A DNA stretch of 64,000 nt from Galbula dea (lineage: Eukaryota; Chordata; Aves; Piciformes; Galbulidae), in assembly GCA_013399015.1 (NCBI GenBank), contig VWZX01009072.1:1984001-2048000 (forward strand), in the 5' to 3' direction. A model generated the notes under the pieces. That model ran no database searches. It was not told the origin of the DNA and saw only the letters and a list, made by a program, of their open reading frames with translations. How positions within the stretch are numbered: position 1 is the stretch's first letter; every line of letters begins with the position of its first letter. The translations under genes were made by a program, and so were the position numbers. Shown piece after piece: positions 49,931 to 62,800 of the stretch.

Positions 49931-52048
49931 TCTCTTGACCTACTAGCCACACCCCTTCTAATGTCTGGAACAAGCATAGGTCAGAAGAGATCTAATGTTA
50001 CTGAAAAGAGGCTGCCATCAACATTTAAGGGGAGGAAGCGGAGAATGATATAAGCGACAATGATGAAGTATTAAACTCTCTCACGGAAAAACAAAAGTAA
50101 AAACTCTCATCCCTCAACAATCTCATATGCAACTGCTGTAATAGCAAAATCACCAAGTACTGCCTAAAAAAGCTTAGAGATCCACGAGGACTTGAATCTG
50201 ACGCAGAGCGCCACCCGGTGTAAAAGGAGCAGTTTTCCTGCTGGGCTGCTGTTTTCACCTCCACTGCACTGCTCTGCTTGTGCAGCCACCAGCATTCATT
50301 CATTGTCAGTGACAAAACTAAACCAGAAGAAAAACGAAAGTGAAGTGTTTGTATATTTTATATGCAGAACATGTTTGTGCAAATAAACACTTTAAATAAT
50401 TTCACAAAAACATTCCCCGCAGCAATCCAAGCCTTTCTACTTGCACAGTTACATGGGTTTGTACTACCAACCCTCTGAAGGAAGAGTATGAAATGCATAT
50501 TTAAGATCAGGTTAATTTTAACAAGACGATTCAGTAATTTCAACTGATAGTAAAAGGTACTGGAGTAAAAGGTACAGGCACAGATGATTTAATCAATTTT
50601 CTCATTAAGGAAGGTCAACACTTCCACTGGGACCTTTCTGTGGTAAAACGAATCTGATATGAATGCCTGAACAAGCTGAGCTTTGAAAAATTCTCTTGAA
50701 AGGACAAAGTTAGAAGCAAAATGCAGTTTGCTCACAGTTTTTTGGGGAAAAGGACTAGTTTGTCAACTTTCAGACAAAAAGTTCAGTGATGATGGCTCCT
50801 TCATTAAAACAAAATTTCTTCAAATATCCCTATCAAAATTCATCCAAACCCAGCTGTTTAAGGAAAACAAAAAGTCAGTTTGTCCAAGTCTTTCTTGAGA
50901 TTGCTTCAATTTTAAGTTCACAACTGCAACTTCTAGCCTCTTTAAACTCCTCAGAATAGAAAGGAATGATGTTCACACTAGGAAGCCAAAGAGCGTGCAG
51001 GTCAGGACTACAGGAGCTCAGACTTCATAAGTGACTCTTTTATTCATCATAAGATATTACTTCTCTCAAAGCACATTTCTCTTTACAGAGACGTTTATCT
51101 GAGGAACCCATCCTTCCACCACATCTTGCTTTGTAAAACCAAGTTAGGCTCAAAAATGCAAAAGAGCCACAGAGAAACTCCATTTCAAAATACTAAGTAC
51201 TTTATAGAAAAACTGGACTCCAGTACATTTTACAGTAGCTTCCCCCTATTTAAGCAAGTGCTTAAATCCACATAAGCAAAATTTGGGTTTACGATTTGTG
51301 CAATTTGTTCAAATAAAAACCTTATGTTTTAAATTAAGCAAGCTGTCCCATTCTGTTTTTTAAAGACAGCATAGACTTCCATCATACATGTTCACCATGC
51401 TCATTTCCTTGCAACAGTTCAGCAGCAGCAGTCCCACCTTGCCAGTGACCCCGCAGGAATATTCATCCTTCTCTCACATATTGCCATCATGCCAGCAAGA
51501 CCAACAGACCAACAAGCCATGACACAAGCAGAACTTTTCTAATGCTGTAAGGTTTTCAAACAGTTCAATGAAATGTATGCTCATCCTTCTCCTCATGTTA
51601 GGAAACTAACAATTACATAAATAAAGAAAAAAAAAAAAACATATAACCATATAACGAATGCTACTTTTCATTTTTCTCTGGAACTTTAGACTAAATTCTT
51701 AAATGTCAGCTAGGTCTTTAAAGAACACACAATAAAAATCACTTAAGTTAAGCAATTCAAACAAAGGACTTAAATAGAGAGATGTAAAATAAAATGTTTG
51801 AAAGCCGCAAGTCTCCAGAAGGAAAGAAATCTCTCTGCATTTGGCAAGTAACACTATAGAGTCCCAGACAAAATATTCAGAATATTGTCATGTATTTTTC
51901 CTGAAGTTGCTCCTTTTTAGCCTTAAAAAGTTATTTGTACACTTTGAAGTTAAAATATCACTATGGGGCCCTACCACAAGAGCTTTCCTCACCTCAGCAC
52001 CACATGCTGACAGTAAGAGTTGCAGAGGACAGAACAGAAAGGTACATC

Positions 52049-52099
52049 CAAAAAAAAAAAAAAAAAAACCACAACCAAACACCAAAACCCCACAAAGAA

Positions 52100-52134
<35 letters not shown>

Positions 52135-52154
52135 CCAACCAAACACCAAAACCC

Positions 52155-52188
<34 letters not shown>

Positions 52189-52235
52189 AAAAAACCACCT
52201 TACACAAACCACCACAAAAAAATAAAGCACAAAAA
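52049..52235 (+). repeat. Duplicated poly-A / A-C-rich cluster
   Basis: Three poly-A runs of about 20, 32 and 31 nt are separated by two near-copies of CCAACCAAACACCAAAACCC. The open frames across it are artefacts. Run lengths are likely to be unreliable in the assembly. Confidence 0.85.
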
Positions 52236-53857
52236 CCAGCTTGGTAATGATGAACAACTCTGAGTAGGAAAATTAAAAATAAAGTTAGTTTAGCCCTGTT
52301 AAGATTTTTTAAGGCAACTCAATGTCAACGAAGTTTGTAAACCAACAAACTTGGACTTTCACAACAGAGTAGAAAGAAATATACAAGAACTGATACAATG
52401 CTTTTCCAAGGGAAGGCTAACATATATAAGCAGATATACAAGAGAGAAATAAATTTTTAAAAACACCCAAAACTACAAACAAACAAATAAAACCAAAACA
52501 ACTCAAGCACTGGAAAACAGCATTGAGAAACATACCTATCAACACTTAAAAAGAAAACAGAACCTTCACCTCTGTCTTTCAGCTGAGACCTTAAAGTGCT
52601 CTAAGTACAGTAAGCTAGCCCCAAGGGGGCAGCTAGGTGGCCAACTAACAGGTTTGGGCCCAGCAGAGAGTGCTGCACAGCCTTCCGATCAAAGCTCTCT
52701 CACACTTGTCAATCTTGAATCATGGGGAAAAGAATTCCTGTGCTTGTCTATTGGTGTTGTGAAAACACAAGTCTTAAAAATGCATAAAAGGGACACCACT
52801 TAGAAGCTTAAGCGAATATGTTACCTTTGTTTCCTGATCCCAGGAACACTGTATGCCATGACTGATACAAAATCACATTCAGTTATCTTCCATGCCAATA
52901 CAGCGTACAGAAAGTTCTCATCCCTGACTGCCATGTCTTGATTTCTCTGTCAAACATTACAAAGCAGTTTCCAAAGAAGCAGCCTTCCAAAACTGCTGTA
53001 CCAAACACCTTTCTCATAATAGAACAAATGAAGAAACAAAGGTGAAAATCCTCTTTTCCGTCCATCAGTAGGAGGAAAGAGGGAGAGGGGGAGAATGGAG
53101 AAGATTAAAGTGTGCTTTAAGTCATCCTGCGTAGTAAGGGGAGAGCATCCACTAAAAAAAAAAAAAAGCTAAAGTACCATTCAAAAGCAGACAATAAAAT
53201 TATATTAAGAAAACATAAAGTAAAGCACATTAAAAAAAATATCCAAAGTGCAAATACAAAATTATTATTCAGCAGAAGGGTGGAATGAGGTGTTTAGAGC
53301 ACCAAGGTAAGATGACAAATGAAGTCATTGCTCCACTCAGTCAGTAATCAGGGCACCATGGCTTACACTGTGGAAATCCTTGAGTTGCAGATACTTAGAA
53401 TCTGGAAAAGTATCACTGCATATTTGCACTTTTCTAACACTCTTCTGTCATTTAGCACTGGTCACTGCCACAAACAGGAGGAAAACAAGGTGGACCTCTT
53501 GTCTGACTGTAACAGCTATTATGTTTCATGGAACCAATCAACAGCAGTTCACAGAATATGGCTCCTAAACTTTATTTTCTATTTTGTAAGACTGCCAGTT
53601 TGGCTGATAAAAGTAGTTCTGACCATTTAATAGTCCCCTCTGGAACAATGGCAACACACTGTGCTGAATCAGTAAGCTACAGAAGAAAGCTAATATGGCA
53701 AACATCAAACAAATTAATCTCGAAAACAGTTTTCTGCAGTATCACTGAAAAGTCTTCAGGTAATATAATGATTGCAGAAAGTAAATTCCCTTACAGCAGG
53801 CCATTATTATTTTATGATATAACAACACCAATACAGATAATAATTTGTATCTAATGT

Positions 53858-54017
53858 TAGGTTGCCTCAGGATTTTGTTGAGTCTCCATCTTTGGGAGCT
53901 ATTCAAAAGCTGTCTGAATACAGTCCTGGGCAAGCAGTTCCAGACGGCCTTCCATGGGAGCTGGACCAGATGATATCCAGAGGTCCCATCCAACTTTACC
54001 CAACCTGTGATTCTGTT
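53858..54017 (+). mobile_element. CR1 LINE 3' end fragment
   Basis: GAGTCTCCATCTTTGGGAGC, ATTCAAAAGCTGTCTGAATA, CAGTCCTGGGCAAGCAG and CCTGTGATTCTGTTTT follow the CR1 3' end in plus orientation, opposite to the 49-kb copy. Confidence 0.8.
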
Positions 54018-54802
54018 TTCAGGATGCGATCTCCACACATTCTACTTGGAGGCATGGTAATAAAAGGGGCTTTTTGCCATTGAAAAGCTCATTTTTTTTC
54101 TACAGAATTTCTGTAAAGGCAGTGGCTTAGAAAAAAGGTTACACCAAGGAGTCAGGGAAGTACCTGAGAAGTGTTATTTAGACATTGACTAAAAATATTA
54201 ATTGGTACTAAAATATCAAGATATAAGTACTCTGCTTCTCTAGCAGGAACAGCAATACAAAGAGACAGCCACCTGGAGGACTTGCGAAATGCAGCATTAG
54301 GTTTGCCAGAACTAGATGTCTCTGATTAATGATTAATTTCTAGGCTGGCTGACCAGTTCCTCTAGTTCAAATTCTACTTACAACCTTACATCCTTTCTCC
54401 AGATTTATCATTTAAGTGACACTGAAAAGACCACCTTCTGAATAATAATTTTAAAAAGCAGACATAAAAAAACAAACACACAGTGTGATGCACAGCCATA
54501 ACTGAGTTCAAGAAAAATAAAGTCAATCACAATTTTTAAATAAGCAAACATTCACTCAGTACTACAATGCCCATGACACAGCATGGCCCATTTTCTGAAA
54601 GAAAAAAAGAAAAAAAAAAGTTGTAAAGAAAAGTATCAATATGAACAGAAAGATATCACAAATAGCATGATCCTTACAGGACTAGCACATAGTAGTTACA
54701 GCGTATCTTCATATGCTATTTAGCACAGTATCTAGAGGATCTGGTAGTAAAGCAGACCTACAGTTACAGGTTGCCTACATGTCTAGAGGTGTTTCTGCGG
54801 GA

Positions 54803-54830
54803 AAAAACAAAACAAAACAAAACAAAAACA
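54803..54830 (+). repeat. (AAAAC)n run
   Basis: Five-base AAAAC units over about 28 nt. Confidence 0.85.
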
Positions 54831-56814
54831 CAGTACAGGAGAGTCAGCATCACTCTGATATTACTCTGTGACAGCGGACTTCCAAAAAAATGGGTTGCAG
54901 ATTCAGGCAATACAAGACAGAAATCTGTTTTCTCATGTAGAATGCATTAAATTGTCTGTGTTCCCAGATTCTGTTAAGCTGCATAAAGTGCTCAAAGCTG
55001 CAAAGAATTTGTGTTTAACATTTAGCAAAAGGCTGTTTCTTCAGCCAAAAGACCATTAAAAGCTAAACAACTGGATCAACCAACTCAGTGGGATATGAGT
55101 CCTGAATCTTAAAACAATTAAAGTTGTAAGCTATTTATCTATCCATCATTTCAGTAAGTATACCCTTCTGTAATAGTAAAACATTGATAATGGGAATTTA
55201 GAACATTATGGTTGTCTTCAGAAATACTTGAAAAATATACACAAGATTAACATGAGCCAGTATTACTGCACTGAGCCACATATGAGTGCTAGCTACCAAA
55301 ATGTAGCTAGGAAGCTGTACACTTATTTTGAATAGAATGAGTGAAACTTAACCACATTTAGACAAAGGGGGAAAATAATTCTATTTTATACTGTCAAAGT
55401 GATTCCACTAAAAAAAGAAACAAACAAAACCCAAACAAACAAAAACACAAAAAACCACACCCCCCAAAATAAAAGAACCTCACCAACACCACCAAACCCC
55501 ACAACCTGTTATCAAAATAAAAATCCAGTCATTGTAAAATCTTAAAACTTTTTTGTGTTGCATAGTGACTGACTGCTAAAGCTGCTTCAAGAGTCAATTA
55601 TGAGCCACCAAGGAGGCTGTGTATTTACCAGCAACCAGCTTAAAGCCAGGAGAGCCAGGATCTGGTCCCAGTTGAGGCTACTGGGAAATGTGGGAACCCA
55701 AATCACAATCTCTCCAACATCTTTCCCCTTTTGTTTTCGCTCTAAGCTTTTGGATGCGATGACCACTACGTGCAAAGTTGGGAAATGGCCTTCAATTCGA
55801 GCATTCAAGTGCTCCAAAAATTTTAAGAAGAACTGTCATGTTACTAATACTTTGTGCCTTGGCTGGAGAAAAGCAACTGTATATTTTGTACAAGAGATTT
55901 TATTAAAAACAAAGCACAAACAAGACAATGAATTCTAATTGCTTTGCAATAAAGTCCAGCAAGCTCATACACATGCTGCATTAGTTTCAGCAACAGGGAA
56001 AGATCATTTAGCATCTCCAGTCCTTTACTTGCCAATTCCTCCAATTTCAAGGCTTGAAATCTTCATCAAAAACTCTGATGTCACAGTATTACCTGCATGT
56101 CACTTTTTCAAACTTGCTAAAAACTGCCTTTTAAACCATGGACTCCTCTGCTCAAACTGCACTGTCTTCTACTAAACATACATCTTCAAAACTTTCCTCT
56201 CAGACACTCCATCTCTGATTTAGACAGGAATGGAATGAGGCCTGGCACAAGGAGTAGAGAGCAAGAAGCATGCCAGAAAAACAAGCAGCCAAATCGCTTT
56301 CAGATGCACACTGCAGGCAAAATAACTCAAAGGAATCCCAGCTTTTAAGGTGCACAGCTCACTACAATACTTTTTTGCATTGCTGATAAACAGATCCTCT
56401 CTTTTCTCTCTGTCTGCACTATAGCCACAAAAACTCCAGGTGCTTCCCCTCAGCATAACTATTATTTTGGTTCCTCTGCAAGAGTTCATGTACGTTGCAT
56501 ACCTCCTGCTTCGTATTTTGCCTATGGTGATAGTATTTCGGGTAACAATCTTGCCAGATACAGACTCTACCCTGTAAGAGAAAGAAACAAACCTTTGGCC
56601 GCTCAGTAAACGGCCTGTTAACTCCTCCCAGCCTTGCCATCAAGAGCAAAGCAACCCTAGCCAGATTACATTCTGCCTACCCAATCTGTCCCACAGTGAC
56701 AAAATGATATGATTTGTATCACTGGAATGTATTATTAAGTACCTTTAAATCCTTGCTCTAGAAACAGATATATATTGCCAAAGTCAGCGAATTGCGGAAA
56801 TAATGCCTCAAGAA

Positions 56815-56860
56815 ACAAACAAAAAACCCCCACCAAAACAAACAAACAAACAAACAAAAA
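56815..56860 (+). repeat. (AAAC)n run with C tracts
   Basis: AAAC units around CCCCCACC, typical of the A/C-rich low-complexity DNA in this locus. Confidence 0.8.
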
Positions 56861-59800
56861 ATCCCCACACCAGAGAGAGAAGGAAAACTGCTGTTACTAA
56901 TGTACTAGGTGTGATCAAAGCTGATGCATTTCAACAACCTAAGAAAGAGATCTTTACTGAAGGTCTGACAACAACACCTCAGTTATATTAAAAAGAAAAA
57001 CAATATAAAATGTATTAAAAGCATAAATCCTCTTTACAAGAACACGTTCTGATATTTACTAGAAAGAGAAGAAAATGTAGGTCTGATCATTTTCAGGCTC
57101 AATAGTGAACACCAAATCTTCACACCATAAACGAAAGAATAAACACCAAGAGACAGATTTAAGAAAATTAATTTTGCAATATGAATGAGAAATTAAATTG
57201 ATACCACACTGAAAGGAAGTGACAAACCCTAATGACTCCAAATGACAACAGTAATGCCTACAGCACTCATTCATTCTCATTCTGCATTCACATAGGTAAG
57301 TATTTATTTTCCAATTAAGTTTTTGGTAAAAACACTGTAGCACAAACATTTGTCCATATTAAGGCAATGCCAGACTCCACAATGTAAATTATATAGTGGA
57401 CTTATTATTTTCAGTAGAATCCAGAGATCCTAATCAACATCCCTCTCATTGTCTCAGAACCACCTGTGTATATAAAGAGGTTATCTATCCCAAAGGTGAA
57501 AAAGGTAGAGTTTGAGGAAGCCTAATGGACAAGAGAATGAAGCATAATGAAAGACTGTCAGCAAGTTTTAAAAATGCTATTTTAATATAGGCTTGACTTA
57601 AAGCTGAAAGACAGTGAAGCCTATTTACCACGAGAAATTCCTCTGACAAACGCTGGCAGGAGCAGTGAGACTTGAGAGGAAGACAAAATTTTCAAAGATA
57701 GTAAAATCCACAGTTTACTCCACAATTGGAACCAAACTGGCAGTTCTGCATCAATGCAGATGACCACTGTGCCCACCTTAAGCCCTTCAAACTAGTTTTA
57801 TAGTAGAGTTGAAGTGTTCAGAAGAGGCAAACGTCATACCTTTGTATCAGTGAGCCAGCAGGAATTCTCTCTGAAATGTAACAAAAAGCTGTTTAAATTG
57901 AAACAAAGTAGTTAACTGTACTCAGGTGGGAAAGGTACGAGAAAAGGAAGCAGTATTGGTTGACTGGGTTTTTTTAATTATTTTTAAGGATAAGAAAGAC
58001 TTAAAAGTAGAGTGCAGAGTTTATTGTCAAAATAGTTCTATTACAGAAAAACAAAAGAATTAAGATCTGAAACCTAGATAATTATTGTTAACTAACTACT
58101 GCTGTCTGCGACCGTCCTCATTTAAACTGACCAGCTAATAGTCCTGGACAAAACACACATGCACCTTCAAAATTACATTTGCACACTTATTTTAATTTTT
58201 TTTTTCTCCTAATCATTCCTCCCGATTTAAGATCCTTCAGTCACTATAACTAGACCTTGTCCCCATGTTATTACAGTCTTCTATGTGAAGCTGTTATCAA
58301 GACTCAAATCCTTAATGGAGTTCATTGAATTCAAGCTTAAAAAAAAAATCCTTGTGCAACTGAAAAGCACAAGTAGTTTATGTATACAGTTTTCTTCTGC
58401 GTAACAGGCTGCTGAGTTGATGCAGCAAAAGACAGAACATCAGCTTTGACAGGGAGCATCTTGCAAATTTAACCACCTAGACTGCTGTCAATGTAATCAC
58501 TATAGTAAAAACTATTTTGAAATCCCTTTTCCTTTATGTAATTTTAAAATACATGCTACCATCTATTTCATTTAAGTCATGAACAACTAATATTGTTAAG
58601 ATATTAACATGCCATAACTGTAGGAAGGCAGCTTCGACACTGCCAGAGCTTGCCATGCTTAGCAACATCCTTGGCTGTTTTTCTCAAGTATGAATTAATT
58701 TTTAATATAAATGTAATTGTGTACTAAACTTAACTACATAAACTTTTGACAGGTTGAGAAAAAAGTGTCACGTCCTTTACATCTATTTTATGGTTTAACT
58801 ACAAATTTTTGACAAACATCTGTTTACAAGAATATCCTGCATGGCAACTAGAACATTTAATAAATCCATGCTACACTAAAATCACCTTTACAGTATGCTA
58901 TTACAGATTTTAACTTTCACCAAGTATTAGCACATAAGTGCCACTGGCTGATAACTTACTGTTCTTAGAATTAAAAGAAATGTTTTCTGACAGCTCTGAT
59001 CTCCAATCTCAAAATATGGCTCTTAATATCTTACTCCATGAATCAGTATCATTGGTCTAACAACAAATATGCTCAAACCTCACAGATAATTTGAGAAGGA
59101 AAAAAAGAGGCAACACTTGTGTCCCAATTACTAAATTCCTTATGTCAGGTCACAACTACTTCCAGTCCAGATCACATCCACAGTACAGTTTCACATTACA
59201 GTAGCCAAAATAAACTTGCTGCTTTCAAAATGGAAGGAACTCAACCCAGCTTCCTCTTCCTTGTTCTTCACTCCCAACTCTCCCTTCTGCAGTACTTTTC
59301 AAAATCCCTCCTTTTTTGTCCATCCATTCTGATGCCTACCCAGCCATGAGATAAATAAGTTCAACCTCCTAATCCATAAAAATAGTATTTACTTCACGTT
59401 TCCAGGGTTAGCTTTGTATCATTTTAGCAAATTAAGTCCATTTACTGTGGGATCAGAGATTTGAAGTTAGTGCAAGTTAAGGAGTGGGGAAAGCAAACCT
59501 CCCCCTTTCAGAGCAGAGCAATTACTTCGACTTAGAACTTCTACCTCAAGGAAAGTTTCAGCAAGAATATTCACAGACAATTACCAGTGGGATGTATCAG
59601 ACAACTGTAACCAGAAGAGGACCCTAGCAGAGCAAAGTCTGAAAAAGGCCAAGACTATTGGCCTGTGCAAAAGTAACCTTTCACATTCAACCAGATATGA
59701 AATGATGCTTATGTGCAAGTTCTGATGCTTACCTTCTCAAATTACCACCCTTAAACAACAACACTGAAATAAAATCAAACCTTAATGCACTGCTTTTCAA

Positions 59801-62800
59801 TGCATGAATCCTATGATGGTATATATAACCACAGTGGTGGTGCAAACCTTTTGATGCAGCTAAAACATTTGTTTTTCAATAAGTTTTTCCAACTAAGAGT
59901 CTGATGATAATACTAATGTCATAGTCATTCCCTTCTCTCTTTTCTAATAGAAGTCAAATTTTGTCATGCTTTCAAGAAATTAATTCCAAAACCAAAGTCA
60001 ATGCTTCTCCCATTACTAAACTCTCATCAAGCAACTGTAACTTTGGGAATTAAAGTACTACATCCAGCAACAATTTCCCTGCAATTAAACATCTAGTTCT
60101 GTTTGAGGAAGGCAAACCTCACTTTCACTGAAGTAGATTAGGAAAGAGCTTAAAGTGCACCACAAAACATTAGCTGAGTTAAAAAGAAGTACTGTATTAT
60201 CTGCACACAACTTGTAGGTTTTCTATTTAAGAATCAGTCAGTCAATCCCTTTTTTCTTCCAACTTTGAGCAGCAATGCAGACCACATGCATGTAACAGCA
60301 GAGAAGTACATGCTCTCAGGCTGCCACCTTCTCCAAAAGAGGACAAATACTCTCCCAGCACATCTGTGGATGTAGAAGAGGGAGATCAAGGCTGAACAAA
60401 CACTTGCATTACCAGGAGCAATCTCTCCCCCTCTCTGTGCATGACTCCCACAGATATTGGGCCAAGACACCAGTTCCACATCCCTGCTGGCTCCCTGCAC
60501 AGAATCATACCACACCCTACAACAGCTCCTTCCAGCAACATCTGTTTGGGATTTTTAACAGATTTGTTCATCAGCAGATGCAAATGGGGAGTTAAAAAAA
60601 TTCACCAGAGTAGCAGCTCACATATCCAATGATGTTTTCCCTATTACCTTGAAATTCTGGTTTTATGTACTAAGCTATGAGACACAAGCACAGGCTAAAA
60701 GGGTATCTTCTTGGTAGGTATTTTTCTACAGAAATCAATTTTAAGAGGGTGTAAACAATGTGGGCAATGCAAAGTACACTAGTTAATTTTTCAGGTCAGG
60801 CATGGCCTACAGTAAGTAATGTTCAAGTAACAGAGAAAGGCACTGAGTATATATTAGAGAAAAACAGAAAAGTGAGATAATCCTTTCTTCCCTCCAAGCT
60901 GACTGTACATACTCGTTGAAGCTTTGAATGAACTTTTCTCAGACACATTACTTGTTTCAAAGAGTTTACTGCAAGAAAACTTACTACATTCCACTTCTTA
61001 GCATTCATCTTAAATTCAGAATACCCTCTATTTAACCAAATAAACTATGTCTCTTCTTCAAAAGAAGAGAAAAAAGCACATTAACATTGCATGAATGACC
61101 ACTTCAAAAATAACATCTTACCCTATGGTAGGACTTAATGACTTAGCTGACAAGAATTTTCTCAGTATAAGGTAAAAACAAAGGCAAAGCCTTGAGACAA
61201 ATCCTGTCGCTAAAGGTTAGTCCATGTATGGAAAGGCACTAATGTAAGCCAAGACTCCTCATTCTGCAGAGCAGCAACTTAAAACTGCTCCTATGAGGTT
61301 TCATGACAGACAAAAAGTAGTTCTTTGTCATGGTTACACCCACTTCCTAACGCAACATAAAACTAAGAAATATACCAAGAAGAATTTACTAAGATAGACT
61401 TATCTTTATAATTGTTTGTCAAACTTCCTTCACAAAGCACAAAGTCTTCAATCCTGAAACATGCACAGACTGGATAATCAATAAGACAAATCTAACACCC
61501 ACTTCAACAGAAGCTGGGCATCTCTTTTTCAAACAGCGAAGCAGCCATGAATTACTTATATTCCCAAATATTTTATGGAACTGTTTCTCAAACTGCAGGC
61601 CATACTCAATTTTTCTACTGTTAAACTTTTCACACTCAGTTTGCAGAGTACAAATGGCTTGGGGGAAATTCCAAATTACCTATCTTCCTAAATAAAGTTA
61701 CTGGAAAAAGCTCAGTTCATCCTAAACAAAAGTTTAGCCTACTATCTATTTCAAAAAATGAATCTTAATATAATTGCAAAAATAAATAAGCCTTGTCCTC
61801 TCTGAGCTTTCTTTGGTACAGCTAGGTTCCAGACATCCAAGTGAATACTATGAACAAGTCAACACTGCTTCAATTTATTTGAGAGAGTCTAGTAACTACC
61901 ATCAAAGTAGTACTTTCAAATACACTAGTCAAGAACTACTTTCAGATGATGAGTAGGTGTGCTTAGGGGAGTTCCCAATTATTTGTGGTTCTACAGTTAC
62001 TTTTTCCTGTTTCAAAATGTTTTACCATTCTCCAAGTTGCTGCATGAGTAAGAGAGATTACAAACTATAAAGAAAACTTAATAAAAACTGTAGAACAGAG
62101 TGACACAAACTGCAACAAACTGAACTGGAAAAAACCCTACTTCCTTCGCCTTCTAGAGACTGCTTATGAGCAGAGCACTACTTCAGGAAAAGGATGCTTT
62201 CCAAACACACTTCACTTCCTTCACACATCTATGCTGATTATTAAGCACAATGTATCAACTACTTCATTGTAAAAACTCAAAACTACCATGTAACCTGAAC
62301 ATACAAGGATTGCATCAATAAATCCCTTGTGGTTTATAACGTGATTAGTCCTTAGATATAGAACATGGATCCATTACTGAAAACAATACAATTTATCATG
62401 TTCTACATATAAATGAAAGCAAATAATGCACAATTATGGTCCCCAAAACAGATTTTGAGAAGCAATTATCATTCAGAATGAAGACAGCGAAAAACTACCT
62501 TGGGCTACTGATTACTGTCTGGAGTACAGACCCAAAAAAAAGCCCTATATAAAGTGTGAGATGGGAAAGAATTATCACAGAAACATAGGATGTTCCAAGA
62601 TCCTATCTTCTATGAGCAGAGCATGTGTATAAGAATTTGTTAAGCTATCCAGATCCTGATCTGTATTGACAGATCTGTAATAAGCAGTAATGTTACTGAT
62701 AAAATTGAACTGGCATTCCCAGCACATGTGCCTCAACCCTATTTACGAATCATTCTGATTTCACTGTGTTACAAGTTCTGATATACAGCTACAGTACTTC

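Noticed and set aside
50161..50240. GC-richer patch with GACGCAGAGCGCCACCCGG
   Set aside because: It does not fold into a tRNA-like cloverleaf and has no coding context.
51841..52263. Several Lys-rich or Phe-rich frames, up to 140 codons
   Set aside because: They come from the duplicated poly-A cluster and are compositional artefacts.
62572..62600. ATCACAGAAACATAGGATG, similar to a reversed CR1 end
   Set aside because: Only about 20 nt match and no CR1 sequence follows.
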